20,873 bases of DNA, from the NCBI GenBank assembly GCA_038241115.1, contig JBBRGA010000055.1, positions 1 through 20,873 on the forward strand, given 5' to 3'. Source of the DNA: JANYJJ01 sp038241115 (GTDB taxonomy: Bacteria; Pseudomonadota; Gammaproteobacteria; Burkholderiales; Burkholderiaceae_C). The position numbers and the translations under genes were made by a program. Numbering within the stretch: the first letter of the stretch is position 1; each line of letters starts with the position of its first letter. This document shows, piece after piece, positions 6,895 to 14,059 of the stretch. The notes under the pieces are model-generated. The model worked only from the letters and a program-made list of their open reading frames with translations, was not told the DNA's origin and did no database searches.

Positions 6895-6964
6895 TGGGGA
6901 TGGTGTTTCAAGTCGGGTAGTTATTCGGGTCGAGCGCTCAAAACAAGCGCCCTCACCGCCCGGC

Positions 6965-8395
6965 TTACTGCATCTTTTTGGCCTTTTCGATGGCTTCGTC
7001 GATCGTGCCGACCATGTAAAAGGCTTGCTCGGGCAGGCTGTCGCACTCACCGGCCACGATCATCTTGAAGCCGCGGATGGTTTCTTTTAACGTCACGTAT
7101 TTGCCGGGCGAGCCGGTGAACACCTCGGCCACGAAGAAAGGCTGGCTCAGGAAGCGCTGAATTTTCCGGGCGCGGGCCACGGCAAGTTTGTCCTCTGGAG
7201 CCAATTCGTCCATGCCCAAAATCGCGATGATGTCGCGCAACTCTTTGTAACGCTGCAAGATGCCCTGCACTGCGCGCGCGGTGGCGTAGTGCTCTTCGCC
7301 GACCACGTTCGGGTCGAGTTGACGGCTGGTTGAGTCAAGTGGATCGACCGCAGGGTAGATGCCCAATGAGGCGATGTCGCGCGACAGCACCACGGTGGAG
7401 TCCAAGTGCGCAAACGTGGTGGCGGGCGATGGATCGGTCAAGTCATCGGCAGGCACGTAAACCGCTTGGATGGATGTGATGGAACCCACCTTGGTGGAGG
7501 TGATGCGCTCTTGCAAGCGGCCCATCTCTTCTGCCAAGGTGGGCTGGTAACCCACGGCCGAAGGCATGCGGCCCAAGAGCGCCGACACTTCGGTTCCGGC
7601 CAGGGTGTAGCGATAGATGTTGTCAACGAAGAAGAGCACGTCTTTGCCTTCGTCACGGAACGACTCGGCAATGGTCAAACCGGTCAGGGCGACGCGCAAG
7701 CGGTTGCCTGGAGGCTCGTTCATCTGGCCGTAAACCATGGCCACTTTCGAGTCTTCGAGCTTCTCCAGGTTCACGACGCCAGAGTCGGCCATCTCGTGAT
7801 AAAAATCGTTGCCCTCACGAGTTCGCTCGCCCACCCCGGCAAACACCGACAAACCGCTGTGGGCCTTGGCGATGTTGTTGATGAGTTCCATCATGTTCAC
7901 CGTCTTGCCCACACCGGCGCCGCCGAACAGGCCCACTTTGCCGCCCTTGGCAAACGGGCACACCAAGTCAATCACCTTGATGCCGGTTTCCAGCAGGTCT
8001 TGTGACGGACTGAGTTCGTCGTACGACGGCGGCTTGCGGTGGATGGACGCGGTGAGTTCCTGGCCCACAGGGCCGCGCTCGTCGATGGGTTGACCGAGCA
8101 CGTCCATGATGCGACCCAGCGTGGCACGACCCACAGGCACCATGATGGGCGCTGCGGTGTTGCGAACCATCAGGCCGCGGCGCAAGCCGTCAGACGAGCC
8201 CAACGCAATGGTGCGAACGACGCCGTCACCGAGTTGCTGCTGCACTTCGAGCGTCAGCGCCGAGCCGTCCAGCTTGAGCGCGTCGTAAACCTTGGGCATG
8301 GCGTTGCGTGGAAATTCCACGTCGACCACGGCGCCGATGCACTGGACGATCTTGCCTTCTGCGGCTGTTGAGGTTGCGGTTGAAGCTGCGGACAT
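6965..8395 (-). CDS. atpD: F1Fo ATP synthase subunit beta (catalytic)
   Basis: Beta carries the three catalytic nucleotide sites of F1. The 476-residue product starts at the ATG at 8393-8395 (MSAASTATSTAAEGKIVQ), supported by AAGGA upstream; the open frame reaches 8 codons further but lacks such a site. The Walker A loop GGAGVGKT is at residues 158-165, the catalytic glutamate is about Glu190 in GERTREG, and the P-loop partner region is FFVDNIYRYT. The coupling segment usually written DELSEED reads DELAPED (396-402). The C-terminus ends KKMQ. Both flanking spacers are ordinary on the atpG side (39 bases) and long on the atpC side. Confidence 0.98.
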   Translation of the reverse strand: MSAASTATSTAAEGKIVQCIGAVVDVEFPRNAMPKVYDALKLDGSALTLEVQQQLGDGVVRTIALGSSDGLRRGLMVRNTAAPIMVPVGRATLGRIMDVLGQPIDERGPVGQELTASIHRKPPSYDELSPSQDLLETGIKVIDLVCPFAKGGKVGLFGGAGVGKTVNMMELINNIAKAHSGLSVFAGVGERTREGNDFYHEMADSGVVNLEKLEDSKVAMVYGQMNEPPGNRLRVALTGLTIAESFRDEGKDVLFFVDNIYRYTLAGTEVSALLGRMPSAVGYQPTLAEEMGRLQERITSTKVGSITSIQAVYVPADDLTDPSPATTFAHLDSTVVLSRDIASLGIYPAVDPLDSTSRQLDPNVVGEEHYATARAVQGILQRYKELRDIIAILGMDELAPEDKLAVARARKIQRFLSQPFFVAEVFTGSPGKYVTLKETIRGFKMIVAGECDSLPEQAFYMVGTIDEAIEKAKKMQ

Positions 8396-8434
8396 GTTGA
8401 TTCCTTGTATGCGATTCAAATACTTAAGCGTCGA

Positions 8435-9316
8435 TCAAACCGCGGCCGCACCGGCCACGATTTCAGACAATTCTTTGGTAATGGCGGCTTGGCGCGAGCG
8501 GTTGTAGATCAACTTCAACTCGCCAATCACGCTGCCAGCGTTCTCGGTGGCCGACTTCATGGCCACCATGCGCGAGGAATGCTCAGACGCCATGTTCTCA
8601 GCCAGCGATTGATACACCAAGGCTTCGATGTAGCGCACCAGCAAGTTGTCGATCACGGTGGCGGCGTCGGGCTCGTACAAATAATCCCAGCCGTGTGCGC
8701 CGGATCCGATGGCCTTCTCAGCCACCATGCTCTCGGCCGACAGCGGAAGCAATTGCTGCATTACCGGTTCTTGTTTCATCGTGTTGATGAAACGGGTGTA
8801 GCAAAGGTAGACCGCGCTGAGCTTGCCGGCGGCATACGCATCGAGAAGCACCTTGACGGGGCCAATCAATTTGTCAAGCGTCGGCTTGTCGCCAAGCATC
8901 GTGGCGTGCGAAACCACTTTCACGCCGACGCGGTTCAAAAAGCCAAGACCTTTGTTGCCGATGGCCACAGCCTCACTTTTTTGGCCCTGCGCATCGACTT
9001 CTTTGAGCTTGTTTGTCAGCATGCGCAGCACGTTGGTGTTCAAGCCGCCGCACAAGCCTTTGTCGGTCGTGATGAGGATGAAGCCTGCGGTTTTCGCGCC
9101 CGGGTTGTTCAACATGAACGGGTGCTTGTACTCGGGCGTGGCGGTCGATAAGTTGGCCGCCAGGCTGCGCACTTTCTCGGCGTAAGGACGCGCTGCACGC
9201 ATGCGGTCTTGCGCCTTGCGCATTTTCGAAGCCGCAACCATTTCCATGGCCTTGGTGATTTTCTTGGTGTTCTCGAAGCTTTTGATCTTGCCTCGAATTT
9301 CTTTACCTGCTGCCAC
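8435..9316 (-). CDS. atpG: F1Fo ATP synthase subunit gamma
   Basis: Gamma is the rotating central shaft of F1. The 293-residue product has the N-terminal helix with GKEIRGKIKSFENTKKITKAM and KMRKAQDRM, a central Rossmann-like part with LITTDKGLCGGLNTNV, and the C-terminal helix with RMVAMKSATENAG and YNRSRQAAITKELSEIVAGA. The start codon is GTG (9314-9316), supported by AAGGAG about 8 bases upstream and the conserved start sequence. It lies 114 bases after atpA, a spacer holding a GC-rich palindromic repeat. Confidence 0.97.
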   Translation of the reverse strand: MAAGKEIRGKIKSFENTKKITKAMEMVAASKMRKAQDRMRAARPYAEKVRSLAANLSTATPEYKHPFMLNNPGAKTAGFILITTDKGLCGGLNTNVLRMLTNKLKEVDAQGQKSEAVAIGNKGLGFLNRVGVKVVSHATMLGDKPTLDKLIGPVKVLLDAYAAGKLSAVYLCYTRFINTMKQEPVMQQLLPLSAESMVAEKAIGSGAHGWDYLYEPDAATVIDNLLVRYIEALVYQSLAENMASEHSSRMVAMKSATENAGSVIGELKLIYNRSRQAAITKELSEIVAGAAAV

Positions 9317-9385
9317 TGAAAGCTCCTTTGGCTGACATGTACCGGGCGGCCACGATCACGGCCGTCTCCACAGAGACCGTGAAGC

Positions 9386-9422
9386 GCCCCCTCGGGGGGC
9401 AGGAACGAAGTGACGTGGGGGC
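9386..9422. repeat. GC-rich hairpin repeat between atpA and atpG
   Basis: GCCCCC (9386-9391) can pair with GGGGGC at 9395-9400 in a tight hairpin, or with GGGGGC at 9417-9422 in a longer one. The unit begins 9 bases past the atpA stop. A second small hairpin GTCTC-CACA-GAGAC lies at 9364-9377. The sequence resembles, from memory, a repeat spread through Comamonadaceae intergenic regions. On the transcript it would place a stable stem between atpA and atpG. Confidence 0.65.
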
Positions 9423-9430
9423 TGTCATGT

Positions 9431-10984
9431 TCAAGCGAAGGATTTCTTGAACGCGGTGACCGCAGCCGTCATTTCAGCTTCAGATTCCTTGTCCAGCACT
9501 TTGCTGTCTTCGATCTTCTTCAGCAAGGCAGCGTGGCTGGTTTTCAGGTGGGTGTGCAGGCCGGCTTCAAACGACAGCACCTTCTTCACATCTACATCGT
9601 CCATGAAGCCCTTGTTCACCGCAAACAAAGTGGCACCCATCAAGCTGATGGGCTGCGGTGAATACTGAGCTTGCTTCAAGAGTTCGGTCACGCGTGCACC
9701 GCGGTCAAGCTGCTTCCGAGTGGCCTCGTCAAGGTCAGACGCGAACTGCGCAAACGCGGCCAGTTCACGGTACTGCGCCAGGTCGGTGCGGATACCGCCA
9801 GACAAGCCTTTGATGATTTTGGTTTGCGCCGCGCCACCCACACGCGACACCGAAATACCGGCGTTGATCGCAGGACGAATGCCCGCGTTGAACAACGAGG
9901 TTTCCAAGAAGATCTGTCCATCGGTGATCGAAATCACGTTGGTGGGGACAAAGGCCGAAACGTCACCCGCTTGGGTTTCGATGATGGGAAGTGCCGTCAA
10001 TGAGCCGGTCTTGCCTTTGACTTCGCCCTTGGTGAAGGCTTCAACGTAATCGGCGTTCACACGGGCAGCGCGTTCCAGCAAACGGCTGTGGAGATAGAAC
10101 ACGTCGCCCGGATACGCCTCGCGTCCCGGTGGGCGGCGCAGCAACAACGAAACTTGACGGTAGGCCACGGCTTGCTTGGACAAGTCGTCGTACACGATGA
10201 GCGCATCTTCGCCGCGGTCGCGGAAGTACTCGCCCATGGTGCAGCCAGAGTAGGCCGACACGTATTGCATGGCGGCCGATTCAGCCGCAGTGGCGGCCAC
10301 GACGATGGTGTATTCCATCGCGCCGTTGGCTTCCAGTGCACGCACCACGTTTTTCACCGACGACGCCTTTTGGCCGATGGCAACGTAGATGCAGGTCATG
10401 TGCTGACCCTTCTGGTTGATGATGGCGTCGATGGCCACGGCCGTCTTGCCGGTTTGGCGGTCGCCAATGATGAGTTCGCGTTGACCACGACCTACCGGGA
10501 CCATCGAGTCAATCGACTTCAGACCGGTTTGCATGGGCTGATCCACCGATTTACGTGCGATCACACCGGGCGCAATCTTCTCAATCGGCATGGAGAGTTT
10601 GGCATTGATGGGGCCCTTGCCGTCGATCGGTTGACCCAACGCGTTGACCACGCGGCCTTTCAGCTCGGGGCCCACCGGCACTTCCAAAATCCGGCCGGTG
10701 CACTTCACCGTGTCGCCTTCAGAGATGTGCTCGTACTCGCCCAAAATCACCGAGCCGACCGAGTCACGCTCAAGATTCAACGCCAGACCGTAAGTGGGCG
10801 AGCCGTCAGGTGCGGCAGGGAATTCGAGCATCTCTCCCTGCATCACGTCTGACAACCCGTGGATTCGGCAAATACCGTCGGTCACAGAGACCACGGTGCC
10901 CTGATTTTTGATGTCAGCAGAGGCGCCGAGGCCTTCAATGCGGCTCTTGATGAGTTCAGAGATTTCTGCGGGATTCAGATTCAT
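9431..10984 (-). CDS. atpA: F1Fo ATP synthase subunit alpha
   Basis: Alpha carries the non-catalytic nucleotide sites of F1 and alternates with beta. The 517-residue product has the family length. The N-terminal segment NPAEISELIKSRIEG contacts delta. The beta-barrel follows with GTVVSVTDGICRIHGL, then the Walker A loop GDRQTGKT at 174-181, and the arginine-finger region around ISVSRVGGAAQTK. The C-terminal helical domain covers about 385-517. ATG with AAGGACA upstream. The flanking spacers are both over 110 bases and rich in inverted repeats, unlike the tight upstream part of the operon. Confidence 0.98.
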   Translation of the reverse strand: MNLNPAEISELIKSRIEGLGASADIKNQGTVVSVTDGICRIHGLSDVMQGEMLEFPAAPDGSPTYGLALNLERDSVGSVILGEYEHISEGDTVKCTGRILEVPVGPELKGRVVNALGQPIDGKGPINAKLSMPIEKIAPGVIARKSVDQPMQTGLKSIDSMVPVGRGQRELIIGDRQTGKTAVAIDAIINQKGQHMTCIYVAIGQKASSVKNVVRALEANGAMEYTIVVAATAAESAAMQYVSAYSGCTMGEYFRDRGEDALIVYDDLSKQAVAYRQVSLLLRRPPGREAYPGDVFYLHSRLLERAARVNADYVEAFTKGEVKGKTGSLTALPIIETQAGDVSAFVPTNVISITDGQIFLETSLFNAGIRPAINAGISVSRVGGAAQTKIIKGLSGGIRTDLAQYRELAAFAQFASDLDEATRKQLDRGARVTELLKQAQYSPQPISLMGATLFAVNKGFMDDVDVKKVLSFEAGLHTHLKTSHAALLKKIEDSKVLDKESEAEMTAAVTAFKKSFA

Positions 10985-11015
10985 GACAGATGTCCTTTGA
11001 ATTCGTTGACTCGGT

Positions 11016-11077
11016 TCAGGCGCTGAGCAGCGTCAGACCATAAATTTGGCAGGTTGCCAGCGCTTCGGTGCGCCTGA
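11016..11077 (-). repeat. Clustered inverted repeats in the atpH-atpA spacer
   Basis: Within a 117-base spacer, TCAGGCGC (11016-11023) and GCGCCTGA (11070-11077) are perfect 8-bp complements. Inside them sit CGCTG-AG-CAGCG (11021-11032), TGGCA-GGT-TGCCA (11047-11059) and GCGC-TTCGGT-GCGC (11060-11073). Some of these overlap and so exclude each other. No T run follows, so it is not an intrinsic terminator. It may be an mRNA processing, stability or translation-setting structure ahead of atpA; in GC-rich DNA part of this could be chance. Confidence 0.45.
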
Positions 11078-11101
11078 CAGCCGCCTTGTTGCGCCGCTTG
11101 G

Positions 11102-11635
11102 TTAAGCAACCAGCGCCGCCTTCATTTGTTCGAGGCGTGCCTTGATCGAGGTGTCGAGCACTTCGTCACCAACCACCACGCGAATGCCGCCGATCAGATC
11201 GGCTTGCACTTGAACGCTGGCATTGAGCTTTCGCGCGAACCGCTTTTCGAGCGAAACAAGCACGTCAGCGACTTGCTCTGCAGTCATCTCAAACGCGCTG
11301 TAAATCACCGCATCTGAGACACCGGCCTTGGCGTTGGCCAGCACATGAAACTGCGCTGCAATTTCGGGCAAAGTCGCCAAGCGGCCGTTGTCGATAACGG
11401 TGCGCAACAAGTTTTTCGAGGCGTCTGACAACGGCATCCTTACCACCGACGTGATGACGTCCGCCACTTGCTCGGATGTCGTTTTCGGGCTGTCAGCGAA
11501 CTGAAGCAATTGAGGGTTTGCCGATACCGCCGCTAAGGCGTCAATTTCCGCAGCCGCTTGCTTCAAGTCACCTTTGACGGCCACCTGAAACAGCGCTTCG
11601 GCATACGGCCGGGCCAGGGTTGCAAGCTCAGCCAT
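11102..11635 (-). CDS. atpH: F1Fo ATP synthase subunit delta
   Basis: Delta joins the peripheral stalk (b subunits) to the top of F1. The 177-residue length is typical. It starts MAELATLARPYAEALFQVA, the conserved N-terminal helix. The C-terminal domain includes LEKRFARKLNASVQVQADLIGGIRV, with the family motif LIGGIRVVVGDEVLDTSI, and ends RLEQMKAALVA. Only 3 bases separate it from the atpF stop, so translation is probably coupled. Confidence 0.96.
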   Translation of the reverse strand: MAELATLARPYAEALFQVAVKGDLKQAAAEIDALAAVSANPQLLQFADSPKTTSEQVADVITSVVRMPLSDASKNLLRTVIDNGRLATLPEIAAQFHVLANAKAGVSDAVIYSAFEMTAEQVADVLVSLEKRFARKLNASVQVQADLIGGIRVVVGDEVLDTSIKARLEQMKAALVA

Positions 11636-11638
11636 GGG

Positions 11639-12109
11639 TCAGAGCTCGGTTTTCAGGCGCGACAACAACTCGGCGTGAACGCCGGGGTTGACTTCACGCT
11701 TGAGAATTTGCTCGGCACCTTTGACAGCCAAGGCCGCCACCTGGTCGCGCAGAGTTTCACGCGCCTTCATCGATTCTTGCTGTGCTTCGGCACGCGCAGC
11801 GGCGACGATCTTGGCGCCCTCTTCACTCGCTCGGCCTTTGGCTTCTTCGACCATGGACTGCGCCAAACGCTCGGCATCTGCCAATCGCTGCGCCGCATCG
11901 TTGCGGGCGCTGGAAAGTTGCGCTTCGACGCGCTTGTTGGCGCTGGCCAAATCGGCCTTGGCCTTGTCAGCGGCTGACAAGCCTTCGGAGATCTTTTGCG
12001 CGCGTTCGTCGAGTGCCTTGACGATGGGCGGCCACACGAATTTCATCGTGAAACCGACCAAGATAAGGAACACGATCAGTTGCGCGATCAGCGTAGCGTT
12101 GATGCTCAC
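11639..12109 (-). CDS. atpF: F1Fo ATP synthase subunit b
   Basis: Subunit b forms the peripheral stator: one N-terminal membrane helix (about residues 6-24, LIAQLIVFLILVGFTMKFVWPP) and a long charged, alanine-rich helix reaching F1. The 156-residue length is standard. The start codon is GTG (12107-12109), with AAAGG about 8 bases upstream; starting here keeps the full membrane helix. It follows atpE by 81 bases and almost touches atpH. Confidence 0.95.
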   Translation of the reverse strand: MSINATLIAQLIVFLILVGFTMKFVWPPIVKALDERAQKISEGLSAADKAKADLASANKRVEAQLSSARNDAAQRLADAERLAQSMVEEAKGRASEEGAKIVAAARAEAQQESMKARETLRDQVAALAVKGAEQILKREVNPGVHAELLSRLKTEL

Positions 12110-12190
12110 GATGTTGCCTTTAGATCAGGTTGGATCAAATTGAATTCGAGCGTTGAAGGCGAGCGCCAATCAACACCGACAGCGTTTTGC

Positions 12191-12454
12191 TTACTTCGGC
12201 AGATTGGCGATTTGAGCCAAGAATGGGTTGGCAGTGGCGAACCACAACGCAATACCGGTGCCGATAATGAAAGAGGCGTCGATCAAACCAACCAACAAGA
12301 ACATCTTGGTTTGCAGTTCGTTCATCAGTTCAGGCTGACGCGCTGCCGATTCAAGATACTTGCTGCCCATGATGCCAATGCCGATACAAGCGCCAAATGC
12401 GCCCAGACCAATGATCAAACCGACGGCGAGAGCAACAAAGCTAATGACTTCCAT
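12191..12454 (-). CDS. atpE: F1Fo ATP synthase subunit c
   Basis: The c-ring subunit, an 87-residue two-helix hairpin. The polar loop has the invariant RQP at 39-41. The ion-binding carboxylate is Asp59 in LVGLIDASFIIG, as in proton-type enzymes; the glutamine and glutamate pattern of sodium-type rings is not seen. The first helix has the glycine-rich run GACIGIGIMG that allows tight packing. ATG with AAGGAAA about 8 bases upstream, a strong site fitting the high copy number of subunit c. Confidence 0.97.
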   Translation of the reverse strand: MEVISFVALAVGLIIGLGAFGACIGIGIMGSKYLESAARQPELMNELQTKMFLLVGLIDASFIIGTGIALWFATANPFLAQIANLPK

Positions 12455-12508
12455 GGTGTTTCCTTAAGGGTAAAAGTAAGACTAACGAGATAAAACAAGA
12501 AAAGAAGT

Positions 12509-13363
12509 TCAGTGGGCGTCGTGCGACTGCCCGATGTAGACCAAGGTCAACATCATGAACACGAAGGCTTGCAGCGTGATGATCAAGATATGGAAAATCG
12601 ACCACACCGTGCCGGCAAAGATGTGACCCAGAAAAAGCGCAATGCCGGTTCCCGAAAGCGCAAATGCGCCGCCCATCAACGCGATGAGCAAAAAGATCAG
12701 CTCACCCGCGTACATGTTGCCAAACAGCCGCATGCCATGCGACACCGTTTTGGCCACAAATTCAATCAACTGCATGGCGAAATTCACTGGGTATAAAGAC
12801 CAGTGATTTCCGAACGGCGCAGTGAAAAGTTCATGAACCCAGCCGGTCGCGCCTTTGATCTTCACGTTGTAGACAAGGCAAACGATCAGCACGCCGAGCG
12901 ACAAGCCCATCGTCATTGACAAGTCAGCTGTCGCGACAACGCGAAGATAAGGCAGGCCAAAGATGTGTTCGCCGATCCACGGGAGGATGTCGACAGGCAA
13001 CAAGTCCATGGCGTTCAGCAAAAAAATCCATACGAACACCGTAAGCGCCAATGGCGCGACCAGCTTGCGGCTGTTGGCGTTGTGCACGATGCCTTTGGCT
13101 TGACTGTCAACCATTTCAACCAGCAGCTCGACCGCAGCTTGAAAGCGTCCGGGACGACCTGACGTGGCCTTGCGTGCGGCCAACCAAAGCAGCCAGCAAC
13201 CCAAAACGCCAAGGGTGACGCTAAAGAACAAAGAGTCGTAGTTGATGACGGAAAAATCTACGACCGAAGTTTGCTTTTTATTCTGTAAATGCTGCAGGTG
13301 GTGAACGATGTATTCACCCGCTGTGGGCGCGTGCCCGGTGCCTGCTTGGCCTTCTGCTGCCAT
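12509..13363 (-). CDS. atpB: F1Fo ATP synthase subunit a
   Basis: Subunit a provides the proton half-channels. The 284-residue product has several membrane helices, with the essential arginine at Arg212 in HGMRLFGNMYAGE. Other conserved segments are NAMDLLPVD at about 117-125 and the last helix near ILIITLQAFVFMMLTLVYIG. The N-terminal extension MAAEGQAGTGHAPTAGEYI followed by HHLQHLQNKK is typical of betaproteobacteria. The ATG at 13361-13363 has AAAAGG upstream. It lies 47 bases after atpI. Confidence 0.97.
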   Translation of the reverse strand: MAAEGQAGTGHAPTAGEYIVHHLQHLQNKKQTSVVDFSVINYDSLFFSVTLGVLGCWLLWLAARKATSGRPGRFQAAVELLVEMVDSQAKGIVHNANSRKLVAPLALTVFVWIFLLNAMDLLPVDILPWIGEHIFGLPYLRVVATADLSMTMGLSLGVLIVCLVYNVKIKGATGWVHELFTAPFGNHWSLYPVNFAMQLIEFVAKTVSHGMRLFGNMYAGELIFLLIALMGGAFALSGTGIALFLGHIFAGTVWSIFHILIITLQAFVFMMLTLVYIGQSHDAH

Positions 13364-13410
13364 GTTTGTCTAAGCCTTTTATGTCGAATCAGAAAACGAG
13401 TCTGAGCGGG

Positions 13411-13920
13411 TCAACGGCCGCGCCACAAAAGCGCAAACCAATTCATTTGTGAGCACACCACCATCGTGACCAGCAGTGCGGGCCAGTTCAGCTGGGGAAC
13501 CACTCTTGCCGCAATCACCAACATGGCAATCGCTGCTGCGATTTTTATCGTTTCCCAGAACATCAACCCCAAAGCAGCAGCAGTTGGAGAGTCAGCTCGA
13601 CGTGTCATACCGCGCGCCAACAACGCACTTGGCAGGACGACCGCAGCCGCACCGTAAAGCGCTGACCACGCCACATTTCGGAGGCCTTCACCTTGGTTCG
13701 CGAACACCAAAGCCCCGGTAACGCACAGCAACCCTGCGAAAGCTTGCGCACCCACCACTCGCCACGGCGAAATCATGGGTTGCTTGACCCGCAAGGCCTG
13801 TGCCTCTTCCCGGGTAAATGCTTTGTAAGGCCGATCTGTCCACTCATCTTGCGACGAGTCAACAGCGGATTTAAAAGCCGGTTTCGAACTTGCGCGGCCG
13901 TGGTCAATGGAGTCGATCAT
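13411..13920 (-). CDS. atpI: ATP synthase subunit I (assembly protein)
   Basis: AtpI is a small membrane protein encoded first in many atp operons and linked to c-ring assembly and magnesium supply. The 169-residue product has a charged N-terminal arm of about 50 residues and four hydrophobic segments: about 54-74, 84-102, 115-139 (FWETIKIAAAIAMLVIAA) and 145-163. The final NWPALLVTMVVCSQMNWFALLW is typical for the betaproteobacterial form. AtpI is poorly conserved, so the call rests on topology, length and its place just upstream of atpB. Confidence 0.88.
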   Translation of the reverse strand: MIDSIDHGRASSKPAFKSAVDSSQDEWTDRPYKAFTREEAQALRVKQPMISPWRVVGAQAFAGLLCVTGALVFANQGEGLRNVAWSALYGAAAVVLPSALLARGMTRRADSPTAAALGLMFWETIKIAAAIAMLVIAARVVPQLNWPALLVTMVVCSQMNWFALLWRGR

Positions 13921-14010
13921 GGCGCGCTTGTTGCGTGGCTTTTGGCGTTATCTATGAAGACGATTTGGAAATTGCAGGGCCGCTGGCAACGCTCACCGCA
14001 AAGCCTCGGA

Positions 14011-14039
14011 ATTATACGTGGAAACCCGCGCCGCCAAAA
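14011..14039 (-). promoter_or_regulatory. Promoter of the ATP synthase operon
   Basis: The minus strand has a perfect -10 hexamer TATAAT at 14016-14011. Seventeen bases upstream of it is TTTTGG (14039-14034), a weak -35. Transcription would begin near 14003, giving a leader of about 83 bases before the atpI ATG. The -35 region coincides with the T run of the terminator of the preceding export genes. No other good -10 is seen in this gap. Confidence 0.6.
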
Positions 14040-14058
14040 ACCTCAGCGCTGAGCGCTG
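14036..14058 (-). terminator. Terminator of the polysaccharide export pair
   Basis: On the minus strand CAGCGC-TCA-GCGCTG (14058-14044) forms a 6-bp GC stem with a 3-base loop, followed by AGG and five T (14040-14036). It starts one base after the stop codon of the co-polymerase gene (14060-14062). A longer overlapping palindrome, CCTCAGCGCTGAGG, spans 14041-14054. Confidence 0.6.
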
Positions 14059-14059
14059 C

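Noticed and set aside
10088..10852. 254-codon open frame on the plus strand opposite atpA
   Set aside because: Antisense to AtpA, His/Arg-rich and without motifs.
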